Shown in pieces: positions 24,471-36,678 of a DNA stretch of 64,000 nucleotides (the first letter of the stretch is position 1; each line of letters begins with the position of its first letter). Position numbers and translations under genes: made by a program. Source of the stretch: Hymenoscyphus infarciens (lineage: Eukaryota; Ascomycota; Leotiomycetes; Helotiales; Helotiaceae); assembly GCA_001414345.1 (NCBI GenBank), contig LLCB01000066.1:153485-217484 (forward strand). Reading direction: 5' to 3'. A model generated the notes under the pieces. It ran no database searches and was not told the origin of the DNA. It was given only the letters and a program-made list of their open reading frames with translations.

Positions 24471-24944
24471 GTTGCAGATGTGCTAGTTGTGATCTCCTTA
24501 TCCTTCCTCGGTCGTATTTCTCGTTCGCAGTACGCAGGGCACTTTGCGACAGCTTCTGCCAACCGAAATGCTGCGTAGGTCGTTATGCTGTAACCATATG
24601 CTTCGTATGTAGCCCAGTGGATTCAGCACACTAGATGTTCTGAAGCTATATCATAGCTTTGGTGAGGCTTCTTAGTAGCCCTCCAAGTCACCAGGTACTC
24701 GTACTTGTAGCTCTTAGCCAGGGTGGCCTACAATTGCAATTGGTGGTGGTCTGGTGAATTTCCCAATAGCAATACTCGACCTCGAAGGTTGGAGGTGAAT
24801 TCGGTCACCGTCGTCGGCGGGTTTGGCATTGGGCTACGCTACGGCGGGAGACAGGCTAGGTAGGGCTGGGCGCAGGGCTGGGCGCAGGGCTAGCCTGACG
24901 GGATGCTACAACTAGGCGCAGGGCTAACGGGATCTAGGTATATA

Positions 24945-25040
24945 CTATCCCCCCCCCCCCCCGGAACTAAATGTAGAGTGCACAGACTTTTAGTATGGCA
25001 CAGCGGCCGTGCGATTACATTTACTTAAGGGGGGGGATAG
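24945..25040. mobile_element. G/C-tract hairpin MITE, copy 1
   Basis: Starts CTATCC plus a long C run, ends a G run plus GGATAG, and is flanked by TA on both sides (24943-24944 and 25041-25042). The interior shares GTAGAGTGCACAGAC and GGCACAGCGGCCGTGCG with copies 2 and 4. It lies inside a GGTATATAGG-type tandem array. Non-coding. Confidence 0.85.
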
Positions 25041-25042
25041 TA

Positions 25043-25131
25043 GGTATATAGGTATATAGGTATATAGGTATCTAGGTATATAGGTATCTAGGTATATAGG
25101 TATCTAGGTATCTAGGTATCTACAGTACCTA
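25043..25131. repeat. 10-bp tandem array GGTATATAGG/GGTATCTAGG
   Basis: About nine units. The same sequence (GATCTAGGTATA) also stands left of hairpin copy 1, so the element appears to have inserted into this array. Confidence 0.85.
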
Positions 25132-25630
25132 GGGAGGGAATGGCGTCGTCGTGCTTTTTCCCAACGCTGTAATTGGGGCAGAGTCCCCTGGCAGCTCCTG
25201 TCATCCCCCACATTCAAACGCGTCCGCGTAAAGCTGGTGAGTCCACTCCACTACTGTACCTATGGATGATTCGGGCCTCAGCAGAGATAAAGAATCCGAT
25301 AAAGCTCCAGGTCCACCAAACCCACGGAAACTCTTTTCCAAGGGAAGAGCAAGTACCTAGGTACCTAGGTACCACCAGGACCACCCACCACCCACCACCC
25401 ACCTCTTCCCTGGATCTGGAGACATTGCCCTCCCCTCCCCTCCCTTTTGGAAAACCCCTCACCTCACCTTAAAAACTTTCATTCCTCGTGAGGCAGAGAT
25501 TTCTCCTCCTTCTCCTTCACCATCCTTCCTCCTCATCTTTTCCTCCTCATCTTTATTTATATCAATTTCTCTTTTCTCCAACTCAAACATAGCAATACCT
25601 CCTACCTACCCCTCCAAACACCCGACCATC

Positions 25631-28107
25631 ATGCCCCCCGCCCAACCCCCTCCTCCCCTCGAGGGGAAGAAACGAAGAATCGGCATGATGACCAGTGGTG
25701 GTGATTCCCCAGGCATGAACGGAGCCATTCGAGCGGTCGTACGAATGGCCATCGAGGCCAACTGCGAGGTATTCTGCATCTACGAGGGCTACGAGGGTCT
25801 CGTTCAGGGAAAAGAGAAAATAAAGAAGTTTGAGTGGTCAATGGTTCGAGGCTGGCTCTCCGAAGGTGGCACCTTGATTGGGACAGCCCGATGTATGGCA
25901 TTCTACGAACGTCCTGGTAGACTCACGGCCGCAAAGAATATGGTTCTCAATGGCATCGATGCCCTCATCATCTGCGGTGGTGATGGCTCCTTGACGGGAG
26001 CTGACAAGTTCCGCTCCGAGTGGCCCAGCTTGATCAAGGAGTTGGTCGACACCAAGCAACTCACCCAAGACCAAGTCGAACCCTTCAAACACCTGAATAT
26101 CGTCGGCCTGGTTGGATCAATTGACAATGATATGTCGGGGACGGATGCTACCATTGGCTGCTACACGGCTTTGGGCAATATCTGTGAGATGGTGGATCGC
26201 ATTGAGGCAACGGCCTCCTCACATTCTCGAGCCTTCGTCATTGAAGTCATGGGCAGACATTGTGGATGGTTGGCATTGATGACTGGTGTTGCAACCGGTG
26301 CTGACTTTGTCTTTATTCCCGAGAAACCTAGAGGATCAAACTGGAAGGAGGAGATGTGTGGCATTGTGGCACAAGTGGGTAAAATTCTTCTCAGAGAGGA
26401 CCCGTGAGCTAACTTTACCACAGCACCGAAAAATTGGAAAACGTAAGACGATTGTCATTGTTGCCGAAGGTGCCCATGACCAGGACGGGGGCAAAATCTC
26501 ACCCGAGATGATCAAAGATCTTCTAGCAGACAAGTCCGGTCTTGCTCTGGACACCCGAATTACAACACTTGGTCATGTGCAAAGAGGAGGAGCTGCCTGT
26601 GCGTTCGATCGATCTCTTGCAACTTTACAGGGCGTAGAAGCTGTCAGAGCAGTCTTGGATGCCACCCCCGATACACCAACTCCATTTATCGCCATAAACG
26701 AGAACAAGATCACACGAAAACCTCTGATACAAGCAGTGTTGGACACACAGGAGGTGGCCAAGGCGATCGAAGCCCGGGATTTCGACAGGGCTATGGGTTT
26801 AAGAGATACCGAGTTCACAGATATGTACCAATCATACATGACTACAACGGCAACGGGCTTGAACAAATCCATGCTTCTCCCTCAAGCCAAGGTCCGCTCA
26901 CAACCAATTCTCCATGTCAAAAGCTTACAATTTATAGCACATGCGAATTGCCATCATCCACGTCGGTGCCCCAGCTGGCGGTGTCAATGCTGCCACAAGA
27001 GCAGCGGTGGCATATTGTCTTACCCGTGGGCATACACCACTTGCCATACACAACGGTTTCGCTGGGTTCGCTCGCCATCATGGCGACAAACCATTAGGAG
27101 CTGTCCGGGAATTTGACTGGCTCGAGGTTGACAGCTGGGCCAGTAAGGGCGGTTCCGAAATTGGAATGAATCGTGAGACCCCCAAAGAATCCGGCATGGA
27201 GCTGATTGCTTCTCTTGTCAAACAATACAAATTCGACGGACTCTTCCTTATTGGTGGATTTGAGGCTTTCCAATCCCTCTCCCAGCTCCGACAGGCAAGA
27301 GAACAATACTCTTCTCTCTGTATTCCAATGACCCTTCTTCCTGCTACCATCTCAAATAATGTCCCCGGTACAGAGTACAGTCTTGGATCCGACACCTGTC
27401 TTAATGAATTGATGAGTTATTGCGACAAGATCAAGCAATCCGCTTCGGCGTCCAGACGAAGAGTTTTCGTCATTGAAACACAAGGAGGTCGTTCAGGATA
27501 TATCGCCACGCTTGCAGGTCTCTCGGTGGGCGCCGTTGCTGTGTACACCCCAGAGGAAGGTATCAGCATTGCTATGCTTGCGGCGGACATTGAGCATCTA
27601 CGAAAAGCGTTCCAGGAAGACTCGGGACAATCTAGAGCTGGTCGTCTCATTCTGGTCAATGAAAAGGCAAGTAAGGTTTACAGCGCGAAATTGATCGCGG
27701 ATATGATCCGCGAGGAGGCACACGAGCGTTTTGAATCCCGAGACTCAATTCCTGGACACGTCCAACAAGGTGGAGTGCCTTCACCAATGGATCGTACGCG
27801 AGCTGTGAGAATGGCCATTAAGTGTATAGAGCACTTGGAGAGTTTTGAAGACCGAACAGACGAGTCGATTTTGAACAACCCGCAGAGCAGCACCGTAATT
27901 GGCATCAAAGGTGCATCGGTCGTGTTCAGCCCTATGAAAGATGTGGAGGAGAATGAGACCGATTGGAAGAACCGAAGACCGAAGGACGAATTTTGGACAG
28001 GACTAAAGCACATCGTAGATTCACTTAGTGGTAGACCGGAAGTGCCTCGACCGGAGAGCCCTCTGACTGGCAAATTGGCCAAGGATAAAAAGAGAGGTTT
28101 GGAGTAG
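25631..28107 (+). CDS. pfkA: ATP-dependent 6-phosphofructokinase
   Basis: Commits glycolysis by phosphorylating fructose 6-phosphate to fructose 1,6-bisphosphate in the cytosol. Exons 25631-26374, 26424-26891 and 26938-28107 give 793 residues, the fused double-domain eukaryotic size. The N-terminal catalytic half has [53 protein letters not shown] and GHVQRGG. The C-terminal regulatory half has [30 protein letters not shown] and GHVQQGG. Introns are GT-AG and phase 0. A plus-strand neighbour (ISN1) follows 640 bp downstream. Confidence 0.97.
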
Positions 28108-28747
28108 AGAGAACGAAGCACATGATGGGTATCTCCTCTCGGAAAGAATATGACTTTATGACAACAAGCTATGCAATAACTTGAACAATGTGACTTTGTC
28201 TTGAAAGATATATACAACGTGGCATGGTGATGGAGAGGAGGGGTAATCTCTTGGCATCAAACGGTTAACTGACAATCTAGGTATCCTTGTAACACAACCA
28301 ATTCACTACACAACCTTGAAACAAAATGGCGAACAGCACGATTTATTAACAGAGTTAGGGCACCGTCCACTTGAATAAGCGAAATTATGCCAAGACTTTC
28401 CCATACCCCGCTAGTCAAGTCATGTGGCCCTATCAGTGGGCGGTGAGAGCTCCCAGATAAATACTTACCAAGATAGGCCCAGACCTCTCTTCTCCACTTC
28501 AACAACAACACATCCTGAGCCACACAAACTTATAGGTTTGGCAAAGTGGCTATCGCAAGTCAAACCTTCGGCTCAATCTAAAAGGAGCTACGAGGCTTCT
28601 CTTTTGTGGATTCAAGACGAGTTTGAACTTCAACTTTCTGTTCTAGCAGATTTATACCTTTTGTTCCTTTGGACCGTTGCTTTGCTTCTTCTTTACATAC
28701 CAGTTTGCGAGTCACCAAGTTAGATCGATCTCTGGACAGGTTTCAAG
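28108..28747. other. Intergenic region PFK-ISN1, nothing recognised
   Basis: 640 bp between two genes on the same strand. It holds the 3' flank of PFK and the upstream region of ISN1. Open frames here (for example 28424-28723) have no family resemblance. Confidence 0.5.
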
Positions 28748-30667
28748 ATGACGACTCGTTATCGTGTTGAGTGTGAGTTTCTTGCCCTTTAGGAGCAGAG
28801 ATCGGAATGCTAATGAGGTTTAGATGCGCTCAAGACGCATAGGAGAGATCAATTCATTGGCATGTTTTGTTTTTACTTTCAGTTCACGCTAGTGTTTTGA
28901 CTTTTCCCTCTCTCCCCCAACCTTTTGTTAATCAATCACGTGTGTGGTATTTGGATGAGTTCTTGCTAACGGGTGAATAGAATGGATCAAGGGTCTCCTG
29001 GCTGTTCCTTTTGTACTTCACTCCCAACCGACTGGTGTGTTTGAGACTAGAAAGACTTCAGTTGAACAAATGGCGGAGGATGCCCATCGCAGATATGCTG
29101 AGATTATGCAAGATGTTGAGGAGATGGTTGATGATCACAGTGGGTACTTTTCTTTTTGTTCTGCTGGCCCTGTTATTGGTGAGCGGGCTAGTCTTGCCGA
29201 TTCACTGAACGTGTTTGTTTGGAGTGGTCCAAGCTCGTTGCGACAGTTTGATTTTTCACCTCCTTTTGTTGACGCGAGGACGTTTTGCCTACTCATTTTT
29301 ACATCCGATCTTCACCTCATACTGACCTTCAATTAGTTGCACATCAAACCATCACTCATCCTGGTCGAATTCAATCCAAGCTCAAGCTTCTGGTTCCTAC
29401 CATTGGCACTTTCTTCACAAAGCTTCCTCTAGCTGAGGCGTTCAAATATCAAGATAAGCAGCGCTTCATCTCTTCTCGACGCTTTGTCCCACCATCCTTC
29501 AATGATATCCGACTCATCCTCAATACTGCGCAACTTTTGGGATTGACATCAGGTGGACATTTGGACTTGGCAACTTTCGATGGGGATGTTACACTGTAAG
29601 ATAAGTAGGGTTGGTTTGGGGAGGGAGACGCTAACACCCCCTAGGTACGATGATGGTAAGAGTTTGGAACCTGACAACCCAATCATCACAAGAATCATAT
29701 GTGAGTCTTTCATAACCCAATTCCCTGGAATGCTCACTAATCATTTTACACAGTCCTCATGAGCAACGACACCAAGATCGGCATCGTCACCGCAGCAGGC
29801 TACACCGAAGCAGAGAAATACTACGGCCGCCTCCACGGTCTCCTCGACGCCGTCAAGTCCTCCCCGCAGCTCACCGACGAACAGAGAAACAATTTGATAG
29901 TCATGGGTGTGTGGCCCGAACTCCCTTCCCCTCCTAACAAAGCCCACAAAGTTCCTAACAACATATATAAATCTCAAGGCGGCGAATCCAACTTCCTCTT
30001 CCGTTTCTCCCCCACCTCCCCCCACCTCCTTGAATACCTCCCTCGTCGATCGTGGATCCTCCCTTCCATGTCCTCCTGGAATCAACCGACCATTACCGCC
30101 CTCCTCGACCTCGCTGAATCCTCGCTTCGCGAATGCGTTAAGAACCTTGCGCTCCCGGCTATTATTTTGAGAAAGGAACGAGCTGTAGGTATCATCCCCT
30201 CCGTCGCCAGCTACCGCTTCGCCCGCGAATCCCTCGAAGAGACAGTCCTGGTCGTACAAAAGAAGCTTGAAATGAGTGAAGTCGGCCGTCTCCTCCCCTT
30301 CTGCGCTTTCAACGGTGGAAACGATGTCTTTGTCGATATCGGCGATAAATCATGGGGTGTCCAGGTTTGTCAGAATTACTTTGGTAAGAGCATCCAAGGC
30401 AATGGGGGACGTACCAGTTCTGGAGATAGCAGCAGCAGTTTTTCGGACTCGGGCTTTGAGGCAATTTGTGGGGAGAGGACGCTTCATGTTGGTGATCAGT
30501 TTCTTAGCGCGGGGAGCAATGATTTCAAGGCTAGGGTTGTGGGCACGACGGCTTGGATTGCTAGTCCGACTGAGACGGTGGAATTGCTGGATGAGTTGAC
30601 GGGGATGATCCGTACGGCAAAGGAAGTGGAGTCGAAGGAAGCCGAGTCGAAGCAGTGCGAGGGTTGA
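28748..30667 (+). CDS. ISN1: IMP-specific 5'-nucleotidase
   Basis: Dephosphorylates IMP to inosine in purine turnover. Seven exons: 28748-28772, 28824-28859, 28981-29139, 29337-29595, 29645-29700, 29754-29906 and 29979-30667, 458 residues, close to the usual ISN1 length. Recognisable text includes MTTRYRVEYALKTHRRDQFI, WIKGLLAVPFVLHSQPTGVF, RRFVPPSFNDIRLILNTAQ, GDVTLYDDGKSL, GIVTAAGYTEAEKYYGRL, NGGNDVFVDIGDKSWGVQV and LHVGDQFLSAGSNDFKAR. Intron 2 (28860-28980) begins GCATGT and ends AG, so it is a GC-AG intron. A Ser/Gly-rich insert after QNYFGK (near 30385-30460) is read in frame here and might instead be partly spliced. Confidence 0.94.
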
Positions 30668-31840
30668 GGCACATCTTGCTTGTCAAAACTCCAGCTCCCC
30701 TCCCTCTTCCTTCCATTTTCCCTGCTCTTTTCAGCGCTTGTTCTCGTCATTTTTCCGCTTGGAGTCTGGAGCCATCTCTCAGCGACTTCGTTTCCATTGG
30801 TTTTGATCGAAAGAAAAGACTTTATTAGAAGTTTGTTCGAATCTTTTGATTTTGTATGATCATCATCGTCATCATCATCTGCTCTTTTTTGTTTTTCCTT
30901 CACACCACTTCCTTCCATTCCTTCCATTTGTTTTTTTTCTCCAATAGATACCGGAGGCTTTTAGGTCGCGAGGGATACTAGGTCAAACAGGAAAAAATTT
31001 GGGGTCATTGTGGACTAGCATTTGCATTTGGAGTTGGCATGGAGTATGGGGGAAGTGTTTATCTATCAGGGTTCTCATATCTGGAACGAAATCCTAGGAC
31101 ATCATGGAGGAACGAAATCGATCTCTTAGGACTTTTAGGTCTGGAGGGTTATTGGTGGTTGGTGAACGAATGAATCATTTTCCACCATTGTTTTTTGAGC
31201 CTTCTTTTTTTTGGTTTGGTGACTCTCGTGACTTGGGTGAGTTGGTGAGTTGTTGATGTGTTGATGACTTGGTGACCGGGCTATCTTTTGCGATGTGATA
31301 GTACACTGGATCCACCCACCGTGCATACAGAAACACGGGTACTTGAACTTTCCCTCTAGATTTTCTCTCTTTCCCAACCTTTGAACTTTGAACTTTGAAA
31401 TTTGAACTTTGTTGAAGGTTGTTAACTTTGCACTCTACCTCTCGCGACGGGAGCCGGGGGTGTCAAATTTCTCTCTCCGACTACTACTCCGACCAAATCA
31501 ACCATTCTCGAATAAATCTTCGTCTCGTAAATCAAGAACCACCTTTATTAAAGCTAAGTATTAATCTTCTGACGTATATAACAAGTCAGATAATAACATA
31601 ATAACATGAAGAGTCCTAGTGTTTTTCGTTCTCGTACTATTCTATTCTATTCGTGGGGTACCTACAAATGCAGGTCTATCTCGGTAAGAATACCAACTAA
31701 CATCCGCTAAGCCGCTAAGCCGCTTTTTATAAACCTTTAATTTCTAATTTTCAATTTTTTAATAATTATTCGTAGGTCTTTTGCGAGTTAATACACTTTC
31801 TAGCCTTTAGACTATTCTTAGGTTGGTTACTTACCTACTA

Positions 31841-31864
31841 ATAGATAGATAGATAGATAGATAG
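31841..31864. repeat. ATAG tetranucleotide microsatellite
   Basis: Six consecutive ATAG units. Confidence 0.9.
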
Positions 31865-32489
31865 GAGTACTAGATTTAGGAATTGTAGGTTACGCGGGAA
31901 TGAATGTTTTTTTTTTGTTATATATAGACTGTTGAAATGCCCTGTCTGTCTTTTTGAAACTCGATTGTTCTAGTAGTCCTACGTTTTATTTTTATTTTTA
32001 CGAATCGCTTAGTGGAGTGGAGTTCTAGGGAGAGAAGAATTTAGAAGTTATTACCGGGTCTAGGAATTTTCTGGCTATTTTTAGGTTACCTGTGGAATAA
32101 ATCTTTTTCCGGGTGATTTGTAGGTTTCCTATGAATAGCGCGATAGTACGTACTGACTAATGATGTTTAAGCGCGAGACATTTAAATATCACGTTCTTTC
32201 CTTTTGAATTTCAGTGGTGTTTGAGGTGGATATATACTATGTCTACTAAGTAGACGTGTAAAGAAAGTGGTAAATAACTTTATCTTAGTTCCTTAGCTCT
32301 ATGAAAGAAGAATCGTTACGCTTAACCGCTAAAATAAGATATGCTAACTTAATTAAGGAAATAATACTTAGTTAAGGCGACGATTCCTATTAAAAGAGTC
32401 TAAGATATTATAGTAATAGCTTTAGTACTGGGCATTTTTCTATACTTTTAATGTAATTAATTAACCGGTGATTATAAAGGTCGTTATAT

Positions 32490-33016
32490 GTGTGAACTGC
32501 CTTGAGAGTGAGCTATTACTTTGCGAGTGAGCAGGTACTTTGGGGTAGGCTATTACTTTGAGGGTATGCTAGCACTTTGCGAGTGAGCTGGTACTTTGAG
32601 AGTAAGTTAGCGTTTTGATAGTAAGCGATCACTTTGCGAGTAAGCTACACTTTAGAGGTAAGCTATACTTTAGAGGTAAGCTACACTTTAGAGGTAAGCT
32701 ATACTTTAGAGGTAAGCTATACTTTAGAGGTAAGCTGTACTTTAGAGGTAAGCTGCACTTTAGGGGTAAGCTGCACTTTGTGGGTAAGCTATCACTCGGT
32801 AGGTAAGCTGGTGCTCAGTTGGTAAGCTGTCAATTTGCGGGTGAGCGCGCACTTTGGAGTAAGCTGGCCCTTAACGAGTGAGCCATTACTTTGCGGGTAA
32901 TCTGTTGCTTTATAGGTAAGCTATAGCCTTGGTAGTAAGCTGGAACTCGGGGGGTGAGCCGTTACTTTGGAAGTAAGCTACACTTTGCAAGCAAGCTATA
33001 ACTTTGCAAGTAAGCC
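32490..33016. repeat. Degenerate 18-20 bp minisatellite (ACTTTGxGAGTAAGCT-like)
   Basis: Well over twenty units of the pattern [TC]-ACTTT-[GA]-x-GG/GAG-TAAGCT run head to tail. The core 32640-32780 is homogeneous with an 18-bp period (CACTTTAGAGGTAAGCTA), so open frames there encode six-residue repeats such as FRGKLY. Outer units are diverged and 18-20 bp long. Not considered coding. Confidence 0.85.
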
Positions 33017-33742
33017 CTCACCAAAGGAATTCAAGCCTCAGTTAGACCATTAGAATACCTGCGATAAATTATCTTACATAAAAAAACTCGTAAACATCTG
33101 CGAGGTTCGTTACCAAAATCACCGGGGGAAACGAGGTTGGTTGAAAATTGCACGAGATAGTACTCCTGTATATTTCCCCAACCAATAATCTTACTTGTCT
33201 CTTTCTTCCATGTCTCTGCCACCCATTTATTCTCTTGATACAAAATCTTTGAGACTCTCGTATATACTATCATCATCCATCATCATCATATAACCCCATC
33301 ATAACAAAGAAAGGTATAAAAAAAAGAGTACACCGCAACACTACGTTCTCTCCAATCCGGAAATCCAAAAAAATCGCAATGGGGTATAATACGCCACAAA
33401 TCATTAAAAGGAAAAGAGAGAAATAGAGGAGTAAAGAAGCAAGCAAACAAATCACACCGCTCTCCCAAAACTAGGAGTTTTGTACCGTGGACCTTTCCTA
33501 TTGTCCCGGGTATCCTATCCCATCCCATCATTTCCTTCCATCCCAGCCCCCTGATCCGAGGCCAAATCCGAATTCAAATTTAAAAACAGAAAAGAAAAAA
33601 ACCCAGGGACTCTTTCCTTTCATCGACTCTACAGTCGAAGATACCCGGCATGAAGAAATACCCAAAACAAAACAACCCACCTCATACAAGTAACCCATAC
33701 AAGCACCGAGGCCCCTCGAGCCAAAGACACCTAATTTCACCC

Positions 33743-36360
33743 TCACCCACACCCAACTCCCAAGACCCCCTCCTTCTTCTCCCTCAAAACCTTCTCCTCA
33801 TCTACCTCCAAACTCCTAACCTTATCCTCCCCCACGCCCAAAACAAGAGCCCTCCTACTAACCTCCGGTTTTCCCCCGGCCCTCTCCAAATCCCCAAGTA
33901 AAACTTTCTGACTATCCCCCGGTGGCGGTGTCATTTCTGGCAAACTAGTAGAAGATTGATCATAACCATAAAGATATTGATTTGCCTCCTCAGCAGACAT
34001 CACAGGTTCGGAATTAAAGGGAGTGAAAGGTGGGGATGCATCGTAAAGATCTTGGTCGTCGGGGGAAGGGGCCGATTTTGAGGGAGGTGGGGATGTGAGC
34101 TTTTGTTTATCGGAGGTGAGGATTTTGGATTCTTTGTCACTTAGAGGAATGGTGAGATGAGGAGGTCGAGAGGGGTTTGGTATTGATGTTGGGAAGGTGG
34201 TGTTTGTTGGGGAGTAGGAGCTAGAATTTGAGACTGGTCTTCCGGGTATTACTTCTATCAGATCGTCGGATTCCTGAGTTGCGAGACTTGCTCCGCTGAA
34301 AATGGTTGAAGAACGTTTGTCGATATCAGAGTCGGCCGGGAGTTCAGTCATGTCTTGTAAGTGCTCGCCTGGTCCGTGGTCGTTCTTTGAGAGGGCCCAT
34401 CCCCAGCGACCTGTAATATCATGGAGCGTTAGGCCCGTTATACTGTTGTAAATGTCGTCGATTGAACTTCTAAATGCTGGGGCGTAATCACAAACTCCGG
34501 TATGGACCTCATTAACTTGAGGAGCGGAAGGCATCAATCTTAAGGAATTGACGAGGCCCTTCAGACTTCGACGTGGTGGTTGTGGAAGACCGGGAAAGCC
34601 AACTTTATCCATAAGGCTTGGTAGAACATGAAGCTCGTTGTAAACAAGCATTAACCATCCCAGATTCGTGGCATCACATAAACGAGAGCGCTTTGGGCAA
34701 CGAGGTGTTGTTGTCAATTCTAGAGACCCAACACTAGACTTACGAACAGAACCAATCGTATCTGCGGGTGGTTTGAAATAGTCCTGAAGCGCCCTTGTAC
34801 AACAATCGTGTATCTGCGCAAGCTTTGCTGCTCTGATGGCTTTGATTTTGTCTTTCACAGGTTGTGGCCACAATTCTTTTTCTTGAATTTCCTCATCGTC
34901 CAACGAATCTAGGACTGCCGATTTTGACGTGCGTGTGAATAATTCTCGATGCCCGAAAGCATAGCCAATGAGCAACAGTCCGTCTGGGCTGTCTTCGCCT
35001 GCCTTTGCGAGCAATGGTGGAAGCCATCGGTGTTCCACATGGAGCTCCAAAGGCGATGTACATTGATACCTCAGACACACTTCAGCCACGCTAACGAAGA
35101 CGGGGAATTCGATATGTCTGGGAACCTTCGTGTTGTGCCCATGTGCAGCGTGCAGAACTATCGTTAGCGCTTCGTGCTTGTTTAACTCTATCTGAGGCAT
35201 TCGATAAACCTTGACTTCCATCCCATCTTTACCTATATGCCTGGCAGGTGGTGCGGGGAGTCTACCCTCCATCGGGGGGGTTCTGCTATAGATAGACTTT
35301 TTTGGCAAGAGCATCTCGGCAAAAAATGGCGACGACTCTGCCAAATGGTGAGAAGATACACGAAACTGTACTTTTGGATATCCTTCTGGTCCTTTGTTGC
35401 CAAATTCCAAAATCGTATCTCCGTTCTTCGATATCACATATTCTCGGACATTGGAATTCGAGTTATCCACTTCCTGAATTGGCGCGTCAAAAAGTTGTGC
35501 TATCGCCTTCAAGTCGAGTTTTAATTTGTCAAAGTTTAGCGAGCGTATCTTGAACTGTTCCCAGAACAATAACTTTTCGGATTTCATGGCGTGAATGCTC
35601 GTCTCCCTCCATCTCGCGATCAAACTTTTTCGAAGCATTCCATCCTCTAGAAAGGTCTCCATTTGTCGTTCCGATGCACCTGGTTCGTTTTTTATATATG
35701 TCGCCAATAGGCACGCTTTAAAGTTCTCTACCATTTGTTCTTGTATCGATTTATATTCGCGTATCGCCGCGACGCGCTCGTCGCTGGGATGGACGTTTGA
35801 GGGGATCTCGACCAGTGAGCCACTGTAGGAGGATCGGGCATCCATCGGATCGCTCGATTCGAGGGACTGGCTTCGAGCACCATTTTCTACGTGTCGGTCA
35901 GAATGGGAGAGCATATATGTTTGCGGGGGAGCCTCTTTCACTTACGAGATTTTTGAAGTAGACTCTTGCATAGTTGCAAGCACTCGTCTCGAACTTTCTT
36001 GTATACCTCCCAAGTGTTGTCCACCCTTTTCGGATCGGATCCCGGTGGGGATTTTCGCAGACGTCGTATATTTTCTTTTAGATTGATATATTCCGAGTCG
36101 TGAGTTGAACCGAAGAATGGGTCTGGCGAGGGTATTGCGTTCGTTCGTGTTTGTTCGATATCGGGCAAGATTGGAGGTGTGCTCACAATAGGATCCTGAC
36201 TGTAATCTCGCTGGACGATGTTAGTCTGAACCCAAGTGGGGGAGGGGAATTCGATACCCGTACCAAGAATTCTTTCCCCGGAACTCCTCTTTCTTGCGGA
36301 ATTGTTTGCTCTTGTTGCAGAGAAGGGCCGCTGATGGAAGTCCTGCTCTTTCTGGGCCAT
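33743..36360 (-). CDS. BTB/POZ-like domain protein, fungal
   Basis: Two exons (36360-35946 and 35886-33743) joined by a 59-nt GT-AG intron give 852 residues. Read separately, the two frames look like two genes, but a GTAAGT donor at 35945 and a GTAG acceptor at 35887 fuse them in frame. A BTB-like strand/helix (YPKVQFRVSSHHLAESSPFFAEMLL) is followed by APPARHI and a helical region. The C-terminal ~250 residues are Ser/Pro/Thr-rich and probably disordered. The start is uncertain: the frame stays open 5' to 36675 without an ATG, and a TAG acceptor at 36676-36678 could join an upstream exon starting at 36809 (MDRIPQLQ). 36360 is the first in-frame ATG. The role may be as an adaptor; it is unproven. 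Confidence 0.75.
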
Positions 36361-36678
36361 CCGAAGAAACTCTTTGGTTTCGGGCTCGAGGCCGAAGGGG
36401 AGTTGGAATTGGAACTGCTGTGAGAGGGTTGGCGCATCATGCTGGCGGGTCGATGGTGTACAGAGGGTGTCTTCGTGGTACGGGTCTAGATCGAGAGAGG
36501 AAGTGGCATTCGAGACAATCAGGGCATCTCTGCATGATGAGGGTAAAGACTTGAGGGAGTCAGAGGGAGAGTCGGAGGGAGAGAGGAAGTCGGAGAAGAA
36601 GTGCAGCTGTCGGGTGACACAGAGTAAGGCTGTTGATGTAGTTGCCAAGACGATAGTTTGGATTTGTGCCGTGCGCTA

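Larger units (their letters stand above)
24471..25630. promoter_or_regulatory. Shared upstream region of MED17 (-) and PFK (+)
   Basis: About 1.16 kb between two divergent housekeeping genes. It contains a duplicated GGGCTGGGCGCA motif near 24860-24930, a hairpin element (24945-25040) and a 10-bp tandem array. The last ~150 bp before the PFK start are strongly pyrimidine-rich (CTCCTTCTCC-type runs near 25500-25600), as is common upstream of highly expressed fungal genes. The promoter role is inferred from position. Confidence 0.5.
30668..33742. other. Long AT-rich intergenic region
   Basis: About 3 kb between ISN1 and the BTB gene, with no supportable gene. It contains an ATAG microsatellite (31841-31864), a minisatellite (about 32490-33016) and several poly-T runs. 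Composition becomes AT-rich from about 31550. Confidence 0.55.

Noticed and set aside
32615..32825. Open frames encoding FRGKLY or LEVSYT repeats
   Set aside because: They follow directly from the 18-bp minisatellite period; no start context or homology.
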